Assembly: GCA_963575745.1 (NCBI GenBank)
Contig: CAUYUJ010021689.1
Coordinates: forward strand, 1-64,000
Direction: 5' to 3'
From: Prorocentrum cordatum
Lineage: Eukaryota > Sar > Dinophyceae > Prorocentrales > Prorocentraceae
DNA length: 64,000 bases
How positions within the stretch are numbered: the first letter of the stretch is position 1; each line of letters opens with the position of its first letter. Positions 10,111 to 20,999 of this stretch are shown piece by piece. The notes beneath the pieces are model-generated. The model did no database searches, was not told where the DNA came from, and worked only from the letters and a program-made list of their open reading frames with translations. Position numbers and translations under genes: made by a program.

Positions 10111-10698
10111 TGCTTGTTGATTGTCGTCTTCTCACCTTTTCGCTTCCAATGTACATCCATCGTTTCAGCATGTCCCCAAGATGGCCTGAGAGTCAACACG
10201 TAAAGCTCCAGAAGGGACCCAGAAGCCCCAAAGGCCCCTAAGAGCATCCCAAGAGACCCACAAGAGATCCCCAAGAGACGATGTGTCTGTCATACCTCAA
10301 GGCTCCACAGCGGCTTCAAGATAGCCCCGAGATGGCTCCAAGCCCAAGCTGGCTAACGTGTGAGGCTAATTGGGATGATCCCTGCTTCGGTTTGTCTGGG
10401 ATCCTCGCTCTCACCTAGTTTCTCTAATACTCCCCTACCTCCCTTGCAACGACATGTCGACTGGGATAGGTTTTGAAAATGGGGCTGGTGGGAGCGCACG
10501 AAGCGCACAGACTTACAAGCGCTGACAGGGTGTTCGACGGACTTACAAGGCAAACGGTGAGCTCCCGGCTGACACGCGTGAAACAGGAAGTCAGGGAGAT
10601 CCAGGATGGCTGCCTGAAGCAGGAAATGGGTAACAGCACGAGCTACCCTTCTTGCGTGCAAAGACCAGGTCCCCCCTCGTCCCTCGCCTCCTCCTCGT
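10111..10698 (+). repeat. 588-bp duplicated segment, copy A
   Basis: Nearly identical, by eye, to 14166-14753, in the same orientation and with equal length, so differences are scattered substitutions. Both copies run into a TCC tract at their right end. The frames inside (minus strand MLLPISCFRQPSW and relatives) are identical in both copies but resemble no known protein. Confidence 0.9.
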
Positions 10699-10835
10699 CC
10701 TCCTCCTCCTCCTCCTCCTCCTCCTCCTCGTCCTCCTCCTCCTCCTCCGCCTCCTCCTCCTCCTCCTCCTCCTCCCCCCCTCCTCCTCTCCCTCCTCCTC
10801 CTCCTTCTCCTCCTCCTCCTCCATCCCTCTTCCTC
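10680..10835 (+). repeat. (TCC)n tract
   Basis: Polypyrimidine TCC/CTC tract at the right end of duplicated segment A. It is longer than the tract at the same place in copy B (14743-14815). Confidence 0.88.
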
Positions 10836-11091
10836 ATAGATAACTCCTCCTTGTCGCACCTCTGGACGTGTCGGCAGGGCGGGCGGGACGTTTCGCCTGA
10901 GACTTCCTCGTCACTTACGACCCTGAAGCTTGAAATCCCCAACAGCTTCACAGGGCCAATTCACACACTGGGCCACTTCCCCCAACGTAAATATTAAAGG
11001 GACATACAAAGGAGGAACTTGGAAAGCGGGTACATTGCAACATGGCTGATGCGCCGAGGGTTTTGCTTACACTGATCCTCCTCCTCCTTCC

Positions 11092-11094
<3 letters not shown>

Positions 11095-11188
<94 letters not shown>

Positions 11189-11233
11189 GACTGCTACTAC
11201 CACTACTACTAGAACTACGACTGCTACTACCAC
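11095..11233 (+). repeat. (TAC)n microsatellite
   Basis: About 30 uninterrupted CTA/TAC units followed by degenerate ones. The minus strand reads as poly-Val. Confidence 0.92.
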
Positions 11234-13390
11234 TACATCAACGGTGTTTCACTGAAATCCTCCCTCCAAGCTCCATCTTTATAGGTCCCTACAACAAACT
11301 GTCTCCATTGCGGGAAGTGCACCATTGAGAGACGACCGTCTGAAAATCCTCCGTCGCGCCAAAACAATATTCCTGGGAGTTCAACGCCGCGAATTAACCT
11401 GACTGCTGCGTCCTGGTAATCCTGAGGAGGAGGAGGAGGAGGGGGAGGGGGAGGAGGAGGAGGAGGATGAGAAGTGCTGGGGGTGATGAGGCTGCAAGAT
11501 TAGGCAGCCGCAGGTGAACCCTGCCCCAACTGCCCATTGAGTCGGGCCAGGGGAGGAGTCAGCAGGGCGGGCTCAGAAATCACGAGTGGGCACCAGCGAG
11601 GTGAATCCCCCTCCGGCAAACCCCTAGCTACTGGTCAAAATCGATGGGCAGCAGGCGGCAGGTTTCACATGCGGCTGCCCAGGAGCTGCATCCGCCTTCC
11701 CAGGGATCGGAAGGATGGTGCTGCACTCGCACTTCGACTTGACGGCCCCGGAGCGGGAGAGCTCCTCGCGGTACCTCGCCGGGGCGCGGGGCCGCCGCCC
11801 CCTCAAGGCGGTGGCAGGAGGCGAGCACGCAGGGCGCGGACGCCGGCGGATCTCTGAGAGCTGGCGAGTCCGAAAGATGCACCAGTAGAAAAACACAAAC
11901 GTTCGGGAATCCGCCTGGATGTCTGGTTGGTGCTGGATCCCCTCCACTGGCGCGCGAAGCGCGCCAAGGACGGCGACAGGGGCGCCGCCAGGGGGGGTGG
12001 GGGGTCAGCGCCGACCCAATCAATCCGCGCAGTCCGCGGCTGTTCCAGTGCGCTCCAGAAGGCTCTGGAACGAAGCATTTGTATCCTAGGACTGTCTGAC
12101 CCATGCCTCCCTCCCACCCTCTCCCGTTTGCATCTCACGTTCCCTTCTCTTCCTCTCCAGCCTTATGTAAAACCTGCACTTTTGCATATCACATTTATGC
12201 TCGTAGCTTAACCTCGCACCTGCTGCAGGCCTCTCCTCCTCCCCCACCCACACCCGTTCCCAGGAACGGTGAAGTGTTTGAGCCAAGGTGCACTAGGAAC
12301 GCTATGGGCGGCTCCTGTGCTGACGAAACACCACCTGAGCTTTTAGGACCATCCCCCCTCACTTCCTAGATCCCCCTCTTGGTGCGGACAACAATGCATC
12401 GCGCTGCCTGCCCTTGCAGCCCAGCAGCTCTTCCCCAGAGAGGGCGGGTCATCTCCAAAGGGATCTGGGGGTGGAGGGGAAGGAGGAGGAGGAGGAGGTG
12501 GGCAAATCCTGAAGACTGTGGCACACCGCAGCAATTCGTCGTCAGTGGCAGTGGCCCACCTGACGTGGAAAAGGACGGGCCTAAGACTGTATTGCTCCCT
12601 TGCCGTCCCTAGTCCCCGTCTCAGCACGCAGTCGGGCAGCCTCCTTATCATCAGAAGGGAAGTGGAGAAGAGGAGGAAGAGGAGGAGCGAGCGATCTCCC
12701 AAATGCCGCCCTGCGACGGCATTGGTGTGTCTTGCTACCCCTATTGCCCATAAAAAGAAGAAGAGAAAGGGAGGCATGACGAGCGACGGAAAGGATATAT
12801 AGGAGGAAGGCGAGCGCAAGAGTGTGAGTATGGCGTAGGGTGGGAATGCAAGTATGAGTGCTGGTCCAGGCAGGTGTAGGTATGCATCAGGCGTGGTTGT
12901 GGGAAAGGTTGCGGGCGGGCGCATGGGCCAGGGCAGAGACAGGGGTACGCGGATGGATATAAGAATATATATATATACTATATATGGGCACACTCATTGT
13001 TTCTGGGTATGGGTACGGATTTGTGTGAGGCTACCAAAATAAGGCCTGGTGCGGGTTATAAGTAGGAGGTGGGTATGTGTATGGGCACGAGTTGTGCGCA
13101 TGAGTATGGGTCTGAATGGTAACAATGAGTCCAAAATATATTCCGCATTGAATAATGTGCGAAGTCTCTTATATGTTGCGGATTCTTACAAGTCGTTGTC
13201 TGTCACGGTCACAGACAAGACCGTCTCTTTGGGGCCCCAACCAAGCAGGTCATTCGGTTTCTTCTTGCCCCCCTCTGACCCTGAAGCATTCTCTGTGCTA
13301 AATGGGCCGTCCGCGCTTACAACTCCCGCTTCTGAATCAGGGGGTGGCCCACCTGACCGGGGAATGAGCTCTTCCAACGGGTGATACGGC
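11234..13390. other. Low-repeat DNA around candidate exon 11669-11774, otherwise unassigned
   Basis: Relatively complex sequence with few repeats: a GGA run at 11424-11475 and an AT run near 12966-12987. A 216-codon minus-strand frame (12993-12343) with a hydrophobic start and a Pro-rich stretch encoded by a GGA run is unrecognised. A plus-strand frame at 13049-13384 has balanced composition but no known motif. Neither has supporting splice or homology evidence. Confidence 0.35.
11669..11774 (-). CDS. Candidate exon of the cysteine-rich repeat gene (Cys-Glu-Cys island)
   Basis: Reading the minus strand from 11774, after GGCGAG, the frame gives YREELSRSGAVKSKCECS followed by TILPIPG. A possible GTGAAA donor follows at 11668. 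The CECS motif parallels CVC, CIC and CTC in the islands at 33.7, 14.9 and 17.3 kb. It sits downstream of them on the same strand, as the next module would. I recall predicted dinoflagellate proteins in which HPCW modules alternate with YREE...CEC modules, but could not check this. The acceptor has only a weak pyrimidine tract, so the boundaries are uncertain. If spliced as proposed the exon is 106 nt. Confidence 0.4.
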
Positions 13391-14165
13391 TCCACCCTCT
13401 TACCTGCTCGCGGAATTGCGCGCTGAATCGCACCCTCGGACTGGGCCTACTCATTCACACAGCACTGAGAATGGGAGGAATCGTCATATCAGGAACGCAG
13501 AGCCTTCCCAGCAGAGGGCGGCGATGATTGATGCCGAAGCTGGCGGCGCTTCGTGATGATTCATGCGTGCAGACACTACCGAACTTGTCACCACGATTGA
13601 CCTGCAGTTGTCATTTCTCAGTTTGACATTACCACTTATCACGCCAGCATGCCATGACTGCTCACACGGTCAGTCTTCAGGGCACCTCAACAGCGGGTGC
13701 GTCTCGGAATCGCAGTCGTGTCTCTGCCCGTCGTCATCCTGAAGAACACCCAACACGGCGGACGGGATGCGTTGACGGCATAAGAACAGGCAACAAAAAT
13801 GAAAAAGAAGCTCGTATGGGTGATACATGGTTGAGCCCTCTGAGTGTAGGTGGTGCAGAGCGCGAGCTCTTCTCAAGCAAGCCTGTCTTCGGGTAAGGGT
13901 ATGCCTCCTCTCCTCTCCCCCCTCCCTGGGGGTCTGCACAGGCAGGGTCGTGAGGGATTGGGTGTCCAAGATAGGCCTCGGTGATTCCAAGATGGACCCA
14001 GATAGCTCAAGAGTTCATCCAAGATGGGGCGAAATAGCGCAAGTTGCCCCAGATTGCATCCAGCAGGGCTCCAAGAGGCTCCAAGAAAACCTTAAGACGG
14101 CTCAGAAGTGGCTCTGGAGGTTCGCGCGGATACCCCTGAGAGGTCAAAAGTATTGAGTTGAAAAA
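13391..14165. other. Unassigned DNA ending in CCAAGATGG-type repeats
   Basis: No gene recognised. From about 13965 to 14110 loosely repeated CCAAGATGGNNCCAAGAGG motifs occur, similar to those at 63912-64000. Confidence 0.35.
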
Positions 14166-14753
14166 TGCTCGTTGATTGTCGTCTTCTCACCTTTTCGCTT
14201 CCAATGTGCATCCACCGTTTCAGCATGTCCCCAAGATGGCCTGAGAGTCAAAACGTAAAGCTCCAGAAGGGCCCCAGAAGCCCCAAAGGCCCCTAAGAGC
14301 ATCCCAAGAGACCCACAAGAGATCCCCAAGAGACGATGTGTCTGTCATACCTCAAGGCTCCACAGCGGCTTCAAGATAGCCCCGAGATGGCCCAAAGCCC
14401 AAGCTGGCTAACGTGTGAGGCTGATTGGGCTGATCCCTGCTTCGGTGTGACTGGGACCCTCGCTCTCACCTAGGTTCTCTAATACTCCCCTACCTCCCTT
14501 GCAACGACATGTCGACTGGGATAGGTTTTGAAAATGGGGCTGGTGGGAGCGCACGAAGCGCACAGACTTACAAGCGCTGACAGGGTGTTCGACGGATTTA
14601 CAAGGCAAACGGTGAGCTCCCGGCTGACACGCGTGAAACAGGAAGTCAGGGAGATCCAGGATGGCTGCCTGAAGCAGGAGATGGGTAACAGCACGAGCTA
14701 CCCTTCTTGCGTGCAAAGATCAGGTCCCCCCTCGTCCCTCGCCTCCTCCTCCT
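14166..14753 (+). repeat. 588-bp duplicated segment, copy B
   Basis: Same-strand copy of 10111-10698, ending in a (TCC)n tract. The two start points are 4,055 bp apart. The sequences flanking the left ends are unrelated, so the duplication boundary is sharp. Confidence 0.9.
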
Positions 14754-14889
14754 CCTCCTCCTCCTCCTCCTCCTCCTCCTCCTCCCCATCCCCCTCCTCT
14801 ACTCCTCCTCCTCCGCTTCCGCGACCGAGTGGGTAGACACTCAACTGCTGTGCGGCAGCCGAGCAGACGGCGGCGGCATGGGGCGACCG

Positions 14890-15002
14890 CGGTCCCAGCA
14901 GGGATGCGCCCGACATATGCACGACTTCTCCTTGTCGTCGAAGTCGAGAATCGGGTGCTGGGAGTCGTCCTCGGGTCTCGGGCACACCACCCTCGTACTG
15001 GA
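14890..15002 (-). CDS. Candidate exon: cysteine-rich HPCW repeat
   Basis: On the minus strand, after GTCGGATCAG, the frame reads VVCPRPEDDSQHPILDFD, then DKEKSCICRAHPCWD. The block P-I-L-D-F-D followed by K-x-C-x-C-x2-HPCW matches the island at 33664-33819 (P-V-L-D-Y-D, K-x-C-x-C-x2-HPCW) residue for residue at about a dozen positions. This cannot be a shadow of the surrounding repeats, because neither island lies in shared repeat DNA. A GTCGCC or a noncanonical donor would follow the Trp-Asp. Function unknown. The paired cysteines suggest a disulphide-rich or metal-binding repeat. Confidence rests on the match between the two islands. Confidence 0.55.
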
Positions 15003-16003
15003 CTGATCCGACAATCGAAACCAACCACTTCCTTGCCCCTTGGTCCGCCCTTTTCAGAACCCCGCCACTGAGTGAGCCCCCGTCCCCCCTTCAAGAGCCA
15101 CAGCCCCCAGTGCTAGCCCCGACCAGAACTTACACGATTGGCCCTTGATATCCCCCGACCAGCCCATGTGAGAGCCTTCCCCCCCACGCCATTGGGCCTG
15201 AGGGGCCAGAGTCCCTACTCCTGCTACGCTTCTTCCTCTCTGATCGGCTCAAAAGCCTGGGGTGCCTATGCACTCACTACCTACCCAGAGGACAAGCAAG
15301 CACCTTCGCAGGCAACTGTCGCACTGAAGTTGAAATGGTGAAAAAACAATCCTGGTCCTCCTCCTGTTCACCACCACCAGTCGAACGTCTCATCCTTGAC
15401 ACCCTCCTTGCTGAACCTCCGCTTCCGGATCCAGATCGAAGTGCTGGACTGGGTCCAGAGCTGGACTGAAGCCAAGCGTTAAAAAAAATGAATGGCGGCG
15501 CCCTCCCGCTTAACGTAGAAGGGCAGCACGCACGCGTTGGTAAACAGCACCGGGCGAGGAGTTGAGTATCCTCTGCCCTCAATTATCTACTCCCTGCTCT
15601 CTGCACTCTACGAGTTGCTCTCGACTCTCCTCCCAATCCAATATTACCATGACCTGCAAGCTTTTCGTAACAAAAAAACGGCTGGCTTCACGGGTGGAAC
15701 ATCAAAATGCAACCCTATGGATACACACGCGGAAGCCCAACCAACAGGACTTTAGAAAGGCCGAGCGTTGGAAAGACATCTGACCGCATGTGTATCCAAC
15801 TCTCGCCAAGGCGGGCCCCGCCATGCACATCCAGCTTACCGGCACTCCCGACTTTTCAGCTCCTTCCTACAGTCGATATCCACTCATCCACATTATATCC
15901 CCACTCTATATCCTGTAGCCTCTCTATTCTAGACCCTCTCTGCACTGATTGGGGGATGTCTAAATCTATGTAGTGCTGCGCCATGCGATAACTTGATGTA
16001 CCA
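15003..16003. other. Unassigned low-repeat DNA
   Basis: About 1 kb with no recognisable gene, repeat or RNA. It would be intronic if the minus-strand gene model is right. Confidence 0.35.
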
Positions 16004-16201
16004 TCAGCTCGGGCGTGTCCTCCTACAGGGAGTGGTTCGACGAAACAAAAAAAAAAACTTGAAAATACCCCCAAAAGGTAGAAGAAAAAAAAACAACAAA
16101 AAAAAGTCCCCAGACTATGTTCGGACTATTTTTGGATTAGTTTTGGGGTATTTGTGATTTTTCGTCGAAAATCCCCCTGTAGGGGGACAGGCCCGACTTA
16201 A
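16004..16201. mobile_element. TTAAGTCGGGC inverted-repeat MITE, copy 5
   Basis: 198-bp, most divergent and longest copy. The left end is TCAGCTCGGGC and the right end GCCCGACTTAA. The flanks ATGTACCA (15996-16003) and ATGCACCA (16202-16209) match at seven of eight positions. The inverted arms are visible to about 45 bp, including CGACGAA and its complement. The interior carries A-runs. Confidence 0.82.
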
Positions 16202-16700
16202 ATGCACCATGAAATTTCACGCCATGCTGCGATTTGATATACAATGCGGTGCGGTACTATGTTATGAGACTGAGCCGGTGCGATGCACAATGGATATGTA
16301 CTCAATGTTATGCTATGATACTACACGCCACCAGCGCTGTCAGCGCCCGCGGGAATGAATTGTAGAGTGGCAGGTAGGAACGCAGGGCTCAAACGCAGGG
16401 CGCCCAAAATTCTACACCAGCCTCTCACACACACACACACACACAAGTCGGTGGCGCCGGAAGGGACCTCAGGGGCGGTCGGCAGATGGAGGTACCAATT
16501 GCGAACGAACTAAATCGAACGCCACATGATGGAAGAGTCCGGTCACGGCCATGCAATGCTGAGAATGGGTGCTGTAGTGATGGGACTGTACACCCAAAAG
16601 CGTGCAGCGGCCAGACCCTGAGGAGTACGCGCAACGAACTCAACTCAAAAAGAACTGAACCGCGAGCAGTCTGGTGCAAATTACTGATACCGGGAAAAAA
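16202..16700. other. Unassigned DNA with a short (CA)n run
   Basis: Contains (CA)n at 16426-16444. No gene recognised. Confidence 0.35.
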
Positions 16701-16704
16701 ACAA

Positions 16705-16950
16705 TCAGGGCTATAGGGCTAGGGGGCTATAGGGCTATAGGGCTATTGAGCTATAGGGCTATAGAGCTATAGGGCTATAGGGCTATAGGGCTTAAGGCTA
16801 TAGGGCTGTAGGGCACCCACGGGTACCCCCAGGCACCCCCGGGCACGCCCGGGCACTCGGGCATCGGGGCACCTGGGCACCCCCGGGCACCCCAGGGCAC
16901 CCCCCGGCACCCGGGCCCCAGGTACCCCCGGGCACCTGGGCACCCAGGCG
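16705..16950 (+). repeat. GGGCTATA octamer array followed by GGCACCC repeats
   Basis: About 13 copies of the octamer GGGCTATA (with TATT/TAAG variants) at 16705-16815 pass directly into degenerate GGGCACCCCC units to about 16950. Confidence 0.85.
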
Positions 16951-17036
16951 TGCAGCGAAAATCGGCGACAAACCTAACCTAACCATTTGAATCCGCTTGG
17001 ACCCCTACAGAGGCAAGCTCTGATTGGGGAAAATTC

Positions 17037-17262
17037 AAAAAAAAAAAAAAAAAAAAAAAAAACACCGACGTATGATGACCCAAAGAGCGTGCAGCGGCCA
17101 GGACCAGAGGCGCACGGTAGCTCGAAACGAGGCAGCCTGAAACGTCGGTACAAATACCCCCGCACACACACACACACACACACACTCTATCTCGTTTTTG
17201 GCGTCGCGGCCCCGCGTCAAAGGACAGGGCGGAGAACACACACACACACACACACACACACG
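17037..17262 (+). repeat. poly-A and two (CA)n runs
   Basis: Poly-A of about 25 at 17037-17062, (CA)n at 17163-17184 and (CA)n at 17236-17262. They lie just 3', on the minus strand, of the candidate exon at 17306-17391. Confidence 0.8.
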
Positions 17263-17305
17263 CATGCCCTCCACGTTCCCCATGGACGCCGCGGCGTGTC
17301 CGCAC

Positions 17306-17391
17306 ACATGTGCCCGGGGCACTTGACAGACGCCACGTACTTGGAGTTGCATATCGCCTTCGTCGAGCAAGTGCAGTTGATCTTGCTGTCC
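17306..17391 (-). CDS. Candidate exon of the cysteine-rich repeat gene (CTCS...KCPGHMC)
   Basis: Minus-strand island after CGTCGCCCAG (an upstream alternative acceptor, CCCGCTTGCAG, ends at 17425). The frame reads DSKINCTCSTKAICNSK, then YVASVKCPGHM. The GTGTGCGG that follows offers a donor, and GTGCGC follows the 33.7-kb island in a similar way. The C-x-C spacing and the D-x-K-x2-C-x-C context echo the HPCW islands, while the CPGHMC end suggests a different module type. The flanks are simple repeats ((CA)n, GA tracts), yet the island itself is non-repetitive. Function unknown. Confidence 0.45.
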
Positions 17392-17585
17392 CTGGGCGAC
17401 GCCGTGGGGCGGGCGCAGGGCAAGCTGCAAGCGGGACGACCCAGCGAAGAGGCAGCAAGCGGGCAGGGAAGTCCTCGGAAAGAGAAAGAAAGAGAGAGAG
17501 AGAGAAAGGGGAAAAAAAAACAGAGACAGTGACAGAGACAGAGACAGAGACAGACCAAATAAAACCATCAAAACACATACTTTTA
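17392..17585. repeat. Pyrimidine/purine-rich flank with GAGA and GACAGA runs
   Basis: (GA)n near 17485-17510 and (GACAGA)n near 17522-17555. Read on the minus strand this is a long pyrimidine tract upstream of the candidate exon, as found before splice acceptors. Confidence 0.5.
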
Positions 17586-17589
17586 TGTT

Positions 17590-17602
17590 ATAACAAAAAC
17601 GC

Positions 17603-17650
<48 letters not shown>

Positions 17651-17656
17651 AATAAC

Positions 17657-17690
<34 letters not shown>

Positions 17691-18060
17691 ACAACATCAA
17701 CAAGAACAGCAACGACGACGACGACGACGACAACAATAACAACAACATCAACAACATCAACAACAACAGCAACAACAACAGCAGCAGCAGCAACAACAAC
17801 GACAACCACAACTGCAACAGCAGCAGCAGCAACAGCAACAACAACAATAGAAGCAGCAGCAGCAGCAGCAAGAAGAGCAGCAGCAACAGCAACAATAACA
17901 ACAAGATGAACAATAGCCACAACAATAATAATACTAAGTTTAAGACTGTTCGTCCTTTCCTTCTCGCGTGCGATTCAACAAGTATTTTCGAAACCCTCAA
18001 GACCCGCCCTCTTCGTCTTCGACCGTACCCCTCAGAGGAGATGTCTTCCTTACCTGCCGC
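17590..18060 (+). repeat. (CAA)n tract plus AAGACTGTTCG module
   Basis: About 330 bp of CAA/CAG/ACG units followed at 17936-18050 by the first of eleven copies of a roughly 120-bp module. The module begins TTTAAGACTGTTCG, contains CGCCCTCTTCGTCTTCG and ends near a CCCC-GGGG turn. The minus strand of the CAA tract reads poly-Val/Leu. This is a truncated member of the higher-order repeat seen complete at 40-49 kb. Confidence 0.8.
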
Positions 18061-18199
18061 GTGTAACTGGCGCAGCCATTAAGACAAGTGAAGAGGGGAC
18101 GGATGGCAGGGGGAGGGAAAAAGATGGAGCACGGAGATTAGCAGGAGCGGGGCTAGGAGCAGAAAACACGTCGCAGACCCAAACGGGCTGATCGGGCGG

Positions 18200-18810
18200 C
18201 TAGACCCTGCTCGCGGATCTTGAGTCCGTTCCGGAGCATGTGCGGGCGATGCTGGCTCCACATGTGCGCTCGTTGTGCGGGCATGTGCACGGCATGTGCC
18301 CCGCATGAGCGGATGCTTCTGACATGAGAGCGCTATGATCTAGTGGTGTGTGCACATGCGCGACCATGTGCGGGGGCACGTGCTCTGAATTTGTCCACCG
18401 TTGTTCTGGGTCGGCCCCCCGCCCTTGAGCGGTGTCTGCGACTGTACGCGCATGTGCGTCGCGTGCGCGGGAACCCTTTGTGCAGAATGTATGAGCAGCG
18501 TCTCCTACATCGGGCGATACAGTAGGTTCCCACACCGCAGCTGCTTGCCCCGGCGCTGCCCGCGCATGCCCACACATGGCGCCGCACATGCCCGCACATG
18601 GCACCGTCCGTGGCCGCGCGGCCACACAGGGCACCGCGCGGCCGCACATGCTCGCACAGCTCCGCACAGCAGGCCGCACATGGCCCCCTGCCCCCGCCCC
18701 GCACCTCCGCACATGGCCGCACACCCCGTAGTGGACGACCGCACATGCCCACACATGGCGCCTCTCGTGGCCGCGATGGGGTGCACGGCCACGTGCGGCC
18801 GCTCATGCTT
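18200..18810. repeat. Cluster of CATGTGCG motifs in inverted halves
   Basis: From 18236 to about 18470 the motif appears as GCATGTGCG/CATGTGCC. From about 18540 to 18800 it appears as the complement, CGCACATG/CCACACATGG, more than a dozen times in all. The halves face each other around 18500. Minus-strand Cys/His-rich peptides such as MCGHVRRC are by-products. Confidence 0.6.
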
Positions 18811-18833
18811 GCACAGCGCCGCAAGGGGAAGAA

Positions 18834-18930
18834 TGAGGAGGAGGAGGAGAAGGAGGGGAAGAATGATGAGGAGGAGGAGGAAAAGGAGGAGGAAGAGGAA
18901 GAGGAGGAGGAGAAGGAGGAGGGGGAGGGC
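18834..18930 (+). repeat. (GGA)n tract
   Basis: Interrupted GGA/GAA polypurine tract. Confidence 0.85.
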
Positions 18931-19539
18931 GGCGTCCGACGGACTCTTGCGCCTTCAGCTCGTCAGCTCGTCAGCTCGTCAGGAGGAGGAGGACTCCAAG
19001 GGCCCCGTCCCTCCCAGCCTTCCCGTCCCTCCCAGTCCTTTGCCCCTCCTCCTCCAATCAAGAATGCACGAGCGGGCGCCGCAGGCTGCGCAAACACTGT
19101 GCCGGCATGTGCCAGGTGCGGAACCAGGGTTTTCGAGCGGCGCCCGCGGGCCCCCACTGGCCCGCGTATTGACTTGCTCTCTCGCTCGTGGCATTTACCT
19201 TGGAGTAGCTGTCCGTGTTGCCTGGGAGGCCGCTCCTGCAAGTCTTGCTTCTGCGGAAGCATAGCGTTTGCGGCCACTTGCGGGCATGGCGGGGTGTTCC
19301 TGACCAGCGACCTCGGCGGCATGGATCATGAAGATGCATAGCATGGGCGGGCTTGCGTGGGGAGGCGGCGGCTCCAACGCTGCCCCGCACAGAGGCGCAA
19401 AGGTCGGTGTGCACGCAGTGTGCGGCATGTGCGCAAAGAAAACGCAGAAAAACATAACATTAACATGAAAATACTGAAACTCATTCTGCGCCCTGTGAAA
19501 CGGGCGGGTCGGAAAGGCGAGCCCAAGCGGCCAGGTCGA
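18931..19539. other. Unassigned DNA, no gene recognised
   Basis: Moderately GC-rich sequence between repeats. No domain, RNA or repeat recognised apart from a triple CAGCTCGT near 18958-18980. Confidence 0.35.
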
Positions 19540-20250
19540 GCAGGCGGGTTGCTGAAGCGTGCGTCCTGCATGAACCACGAGGACGTCTCGAGCGATAGCA
19601 CGATTCCCAAGGGAATCGCGAAAAAAACAAAAGGAGAGCACGAGTCCTGAGCGTCGACGGCGCGGCGTTTGAATAAATGGCGAGGAGGTCTCACGCAGGA
19701 GCGCGATTCCTGCGTAAATTGTGAGGACGTCCCGCGCGAGGGCGCGATTGTTGTAAACCAGGGGCCAGGGGCACAGTTTGGTGACCCTACATTTTCCCTT
19801 GAAACAAAAACCAAGGGGCGAGCCCCGGGAGGAGCACTTTCATTAAAAAACACCATGGCCACCGGGCAGGAGGATCAACAAAATCTGTTCTTTCGAAATG
19901 GAGGCTCGACAACAACAACAACAAATAACGAAGACGACGAAGACGACAACAACAATCACACCAATAAAAACAACAACAATAACAACAACCACCACCACAA
20001 CCACGACAGCAACAATAATCGTTTGAAGACTGTTCGCTCTTATCTGCTCGCGTACACTTCAATACGTTTTAATACGTATATCCCAATACCCCGATACCCG
20101 CCTTCTTCGTCTTCGGTCGTACCCCCATTAGGGCTGCATCTTTCTTACCTGCAACGTGTGCTTCGTGCAGCCCCTGAGGCAGGGAAGGAGAGGACGGATG
20201 GAAGGAAGGGGCACGGGGGAGGGAGGAGGATGGAGCACGAAAGAGAGTAG
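19540..20250 (+). repeat. Partial higher-order repeat unit
   Basis: In order: about 40-bp units of the GCGAGAGCGCGATTCCTGAA type (19540-19760), a TTGTTGTAAACCAGGGGCC block (19750), a GCGAGCC...GCAC hairpin block, a (CAA)n tract (19909-20015) and the AAGACTGTTCG module (20026-20160). The GC-rich and GGCCACGAAGGGC parts are missing. Confidence 0.8.
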
Positions 20251-20359
20251 CAGGAGGGGGGCTAGGAGCAGAAAGCACGTGATTGAACCAGACGGGCAGA
20301 TCGGGCGGGTAGACCCCAACGGGCGGGTCGGGAAGGCGGGGCCCAGGCGGGTTGCTGAA

Positions 20360-20960
20360 GCGTGCGTCCCGGATGATTCGCGAGGAAGTCTCGAGCGGTA
20401 GCGCATTTCGTGAGAAATCGTGAAAGAATCCACGGCGAGAGCGTGATTCCTGAGTGTCGAGGGCGCGGCGTCTGAAAAAATTGCGAGGAAGTCCCACGCG
20501 AGAGCGCGATTACTTCAGAATTTGTGAGGAAGTCCCGCGCGAGAGCGCGACTTGGGAATAAATCGTGAAGACGTATCAGGCGAGAACCGCTGTTGTTGTA
20601 AACCAGGGGCCAGGGGCCTAGTTTGGTGGCCCCCTCTTTTTCCCTTGTAAAAAGACAGGGTGCGAGCCCTGGGAGAAAAACTTCAATTGAAAAATACCAT
20701 GGTTACCACGCAAGATGGATCAACATTAATATCATGTGAGAAATGGGAATCCAACAACAACAATAACAACGACGACGACGACGACGACTACAACAACAAC
20801 AGCAACAACAACAACAACAACAACGATCACAACAACCACAACAACAAAAACAACAACCACAACAACCATTATAAGTACAACAACAACCACAACACCCACA
20901 ACAGCAACAACAACAAATGACGAAGACGACGTCGACGACGACGATGACTACAACAGCAAG

Positions 20961-20999
<39 letters not shown>

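Noticed and set aside
16705-16815. GGGCTATA array as a telomere or telomere-like seed
   Set aside because: It is internal, short and degenerate, and differs from TTTAGGG-type telomere repeats.
18200-18824. Zinc-finger-like Cys/His minus-strand protein
   Set aside because: CGHVRRC-like peptides come from repeated CGCACATG motifs and show no constant finger spacing.
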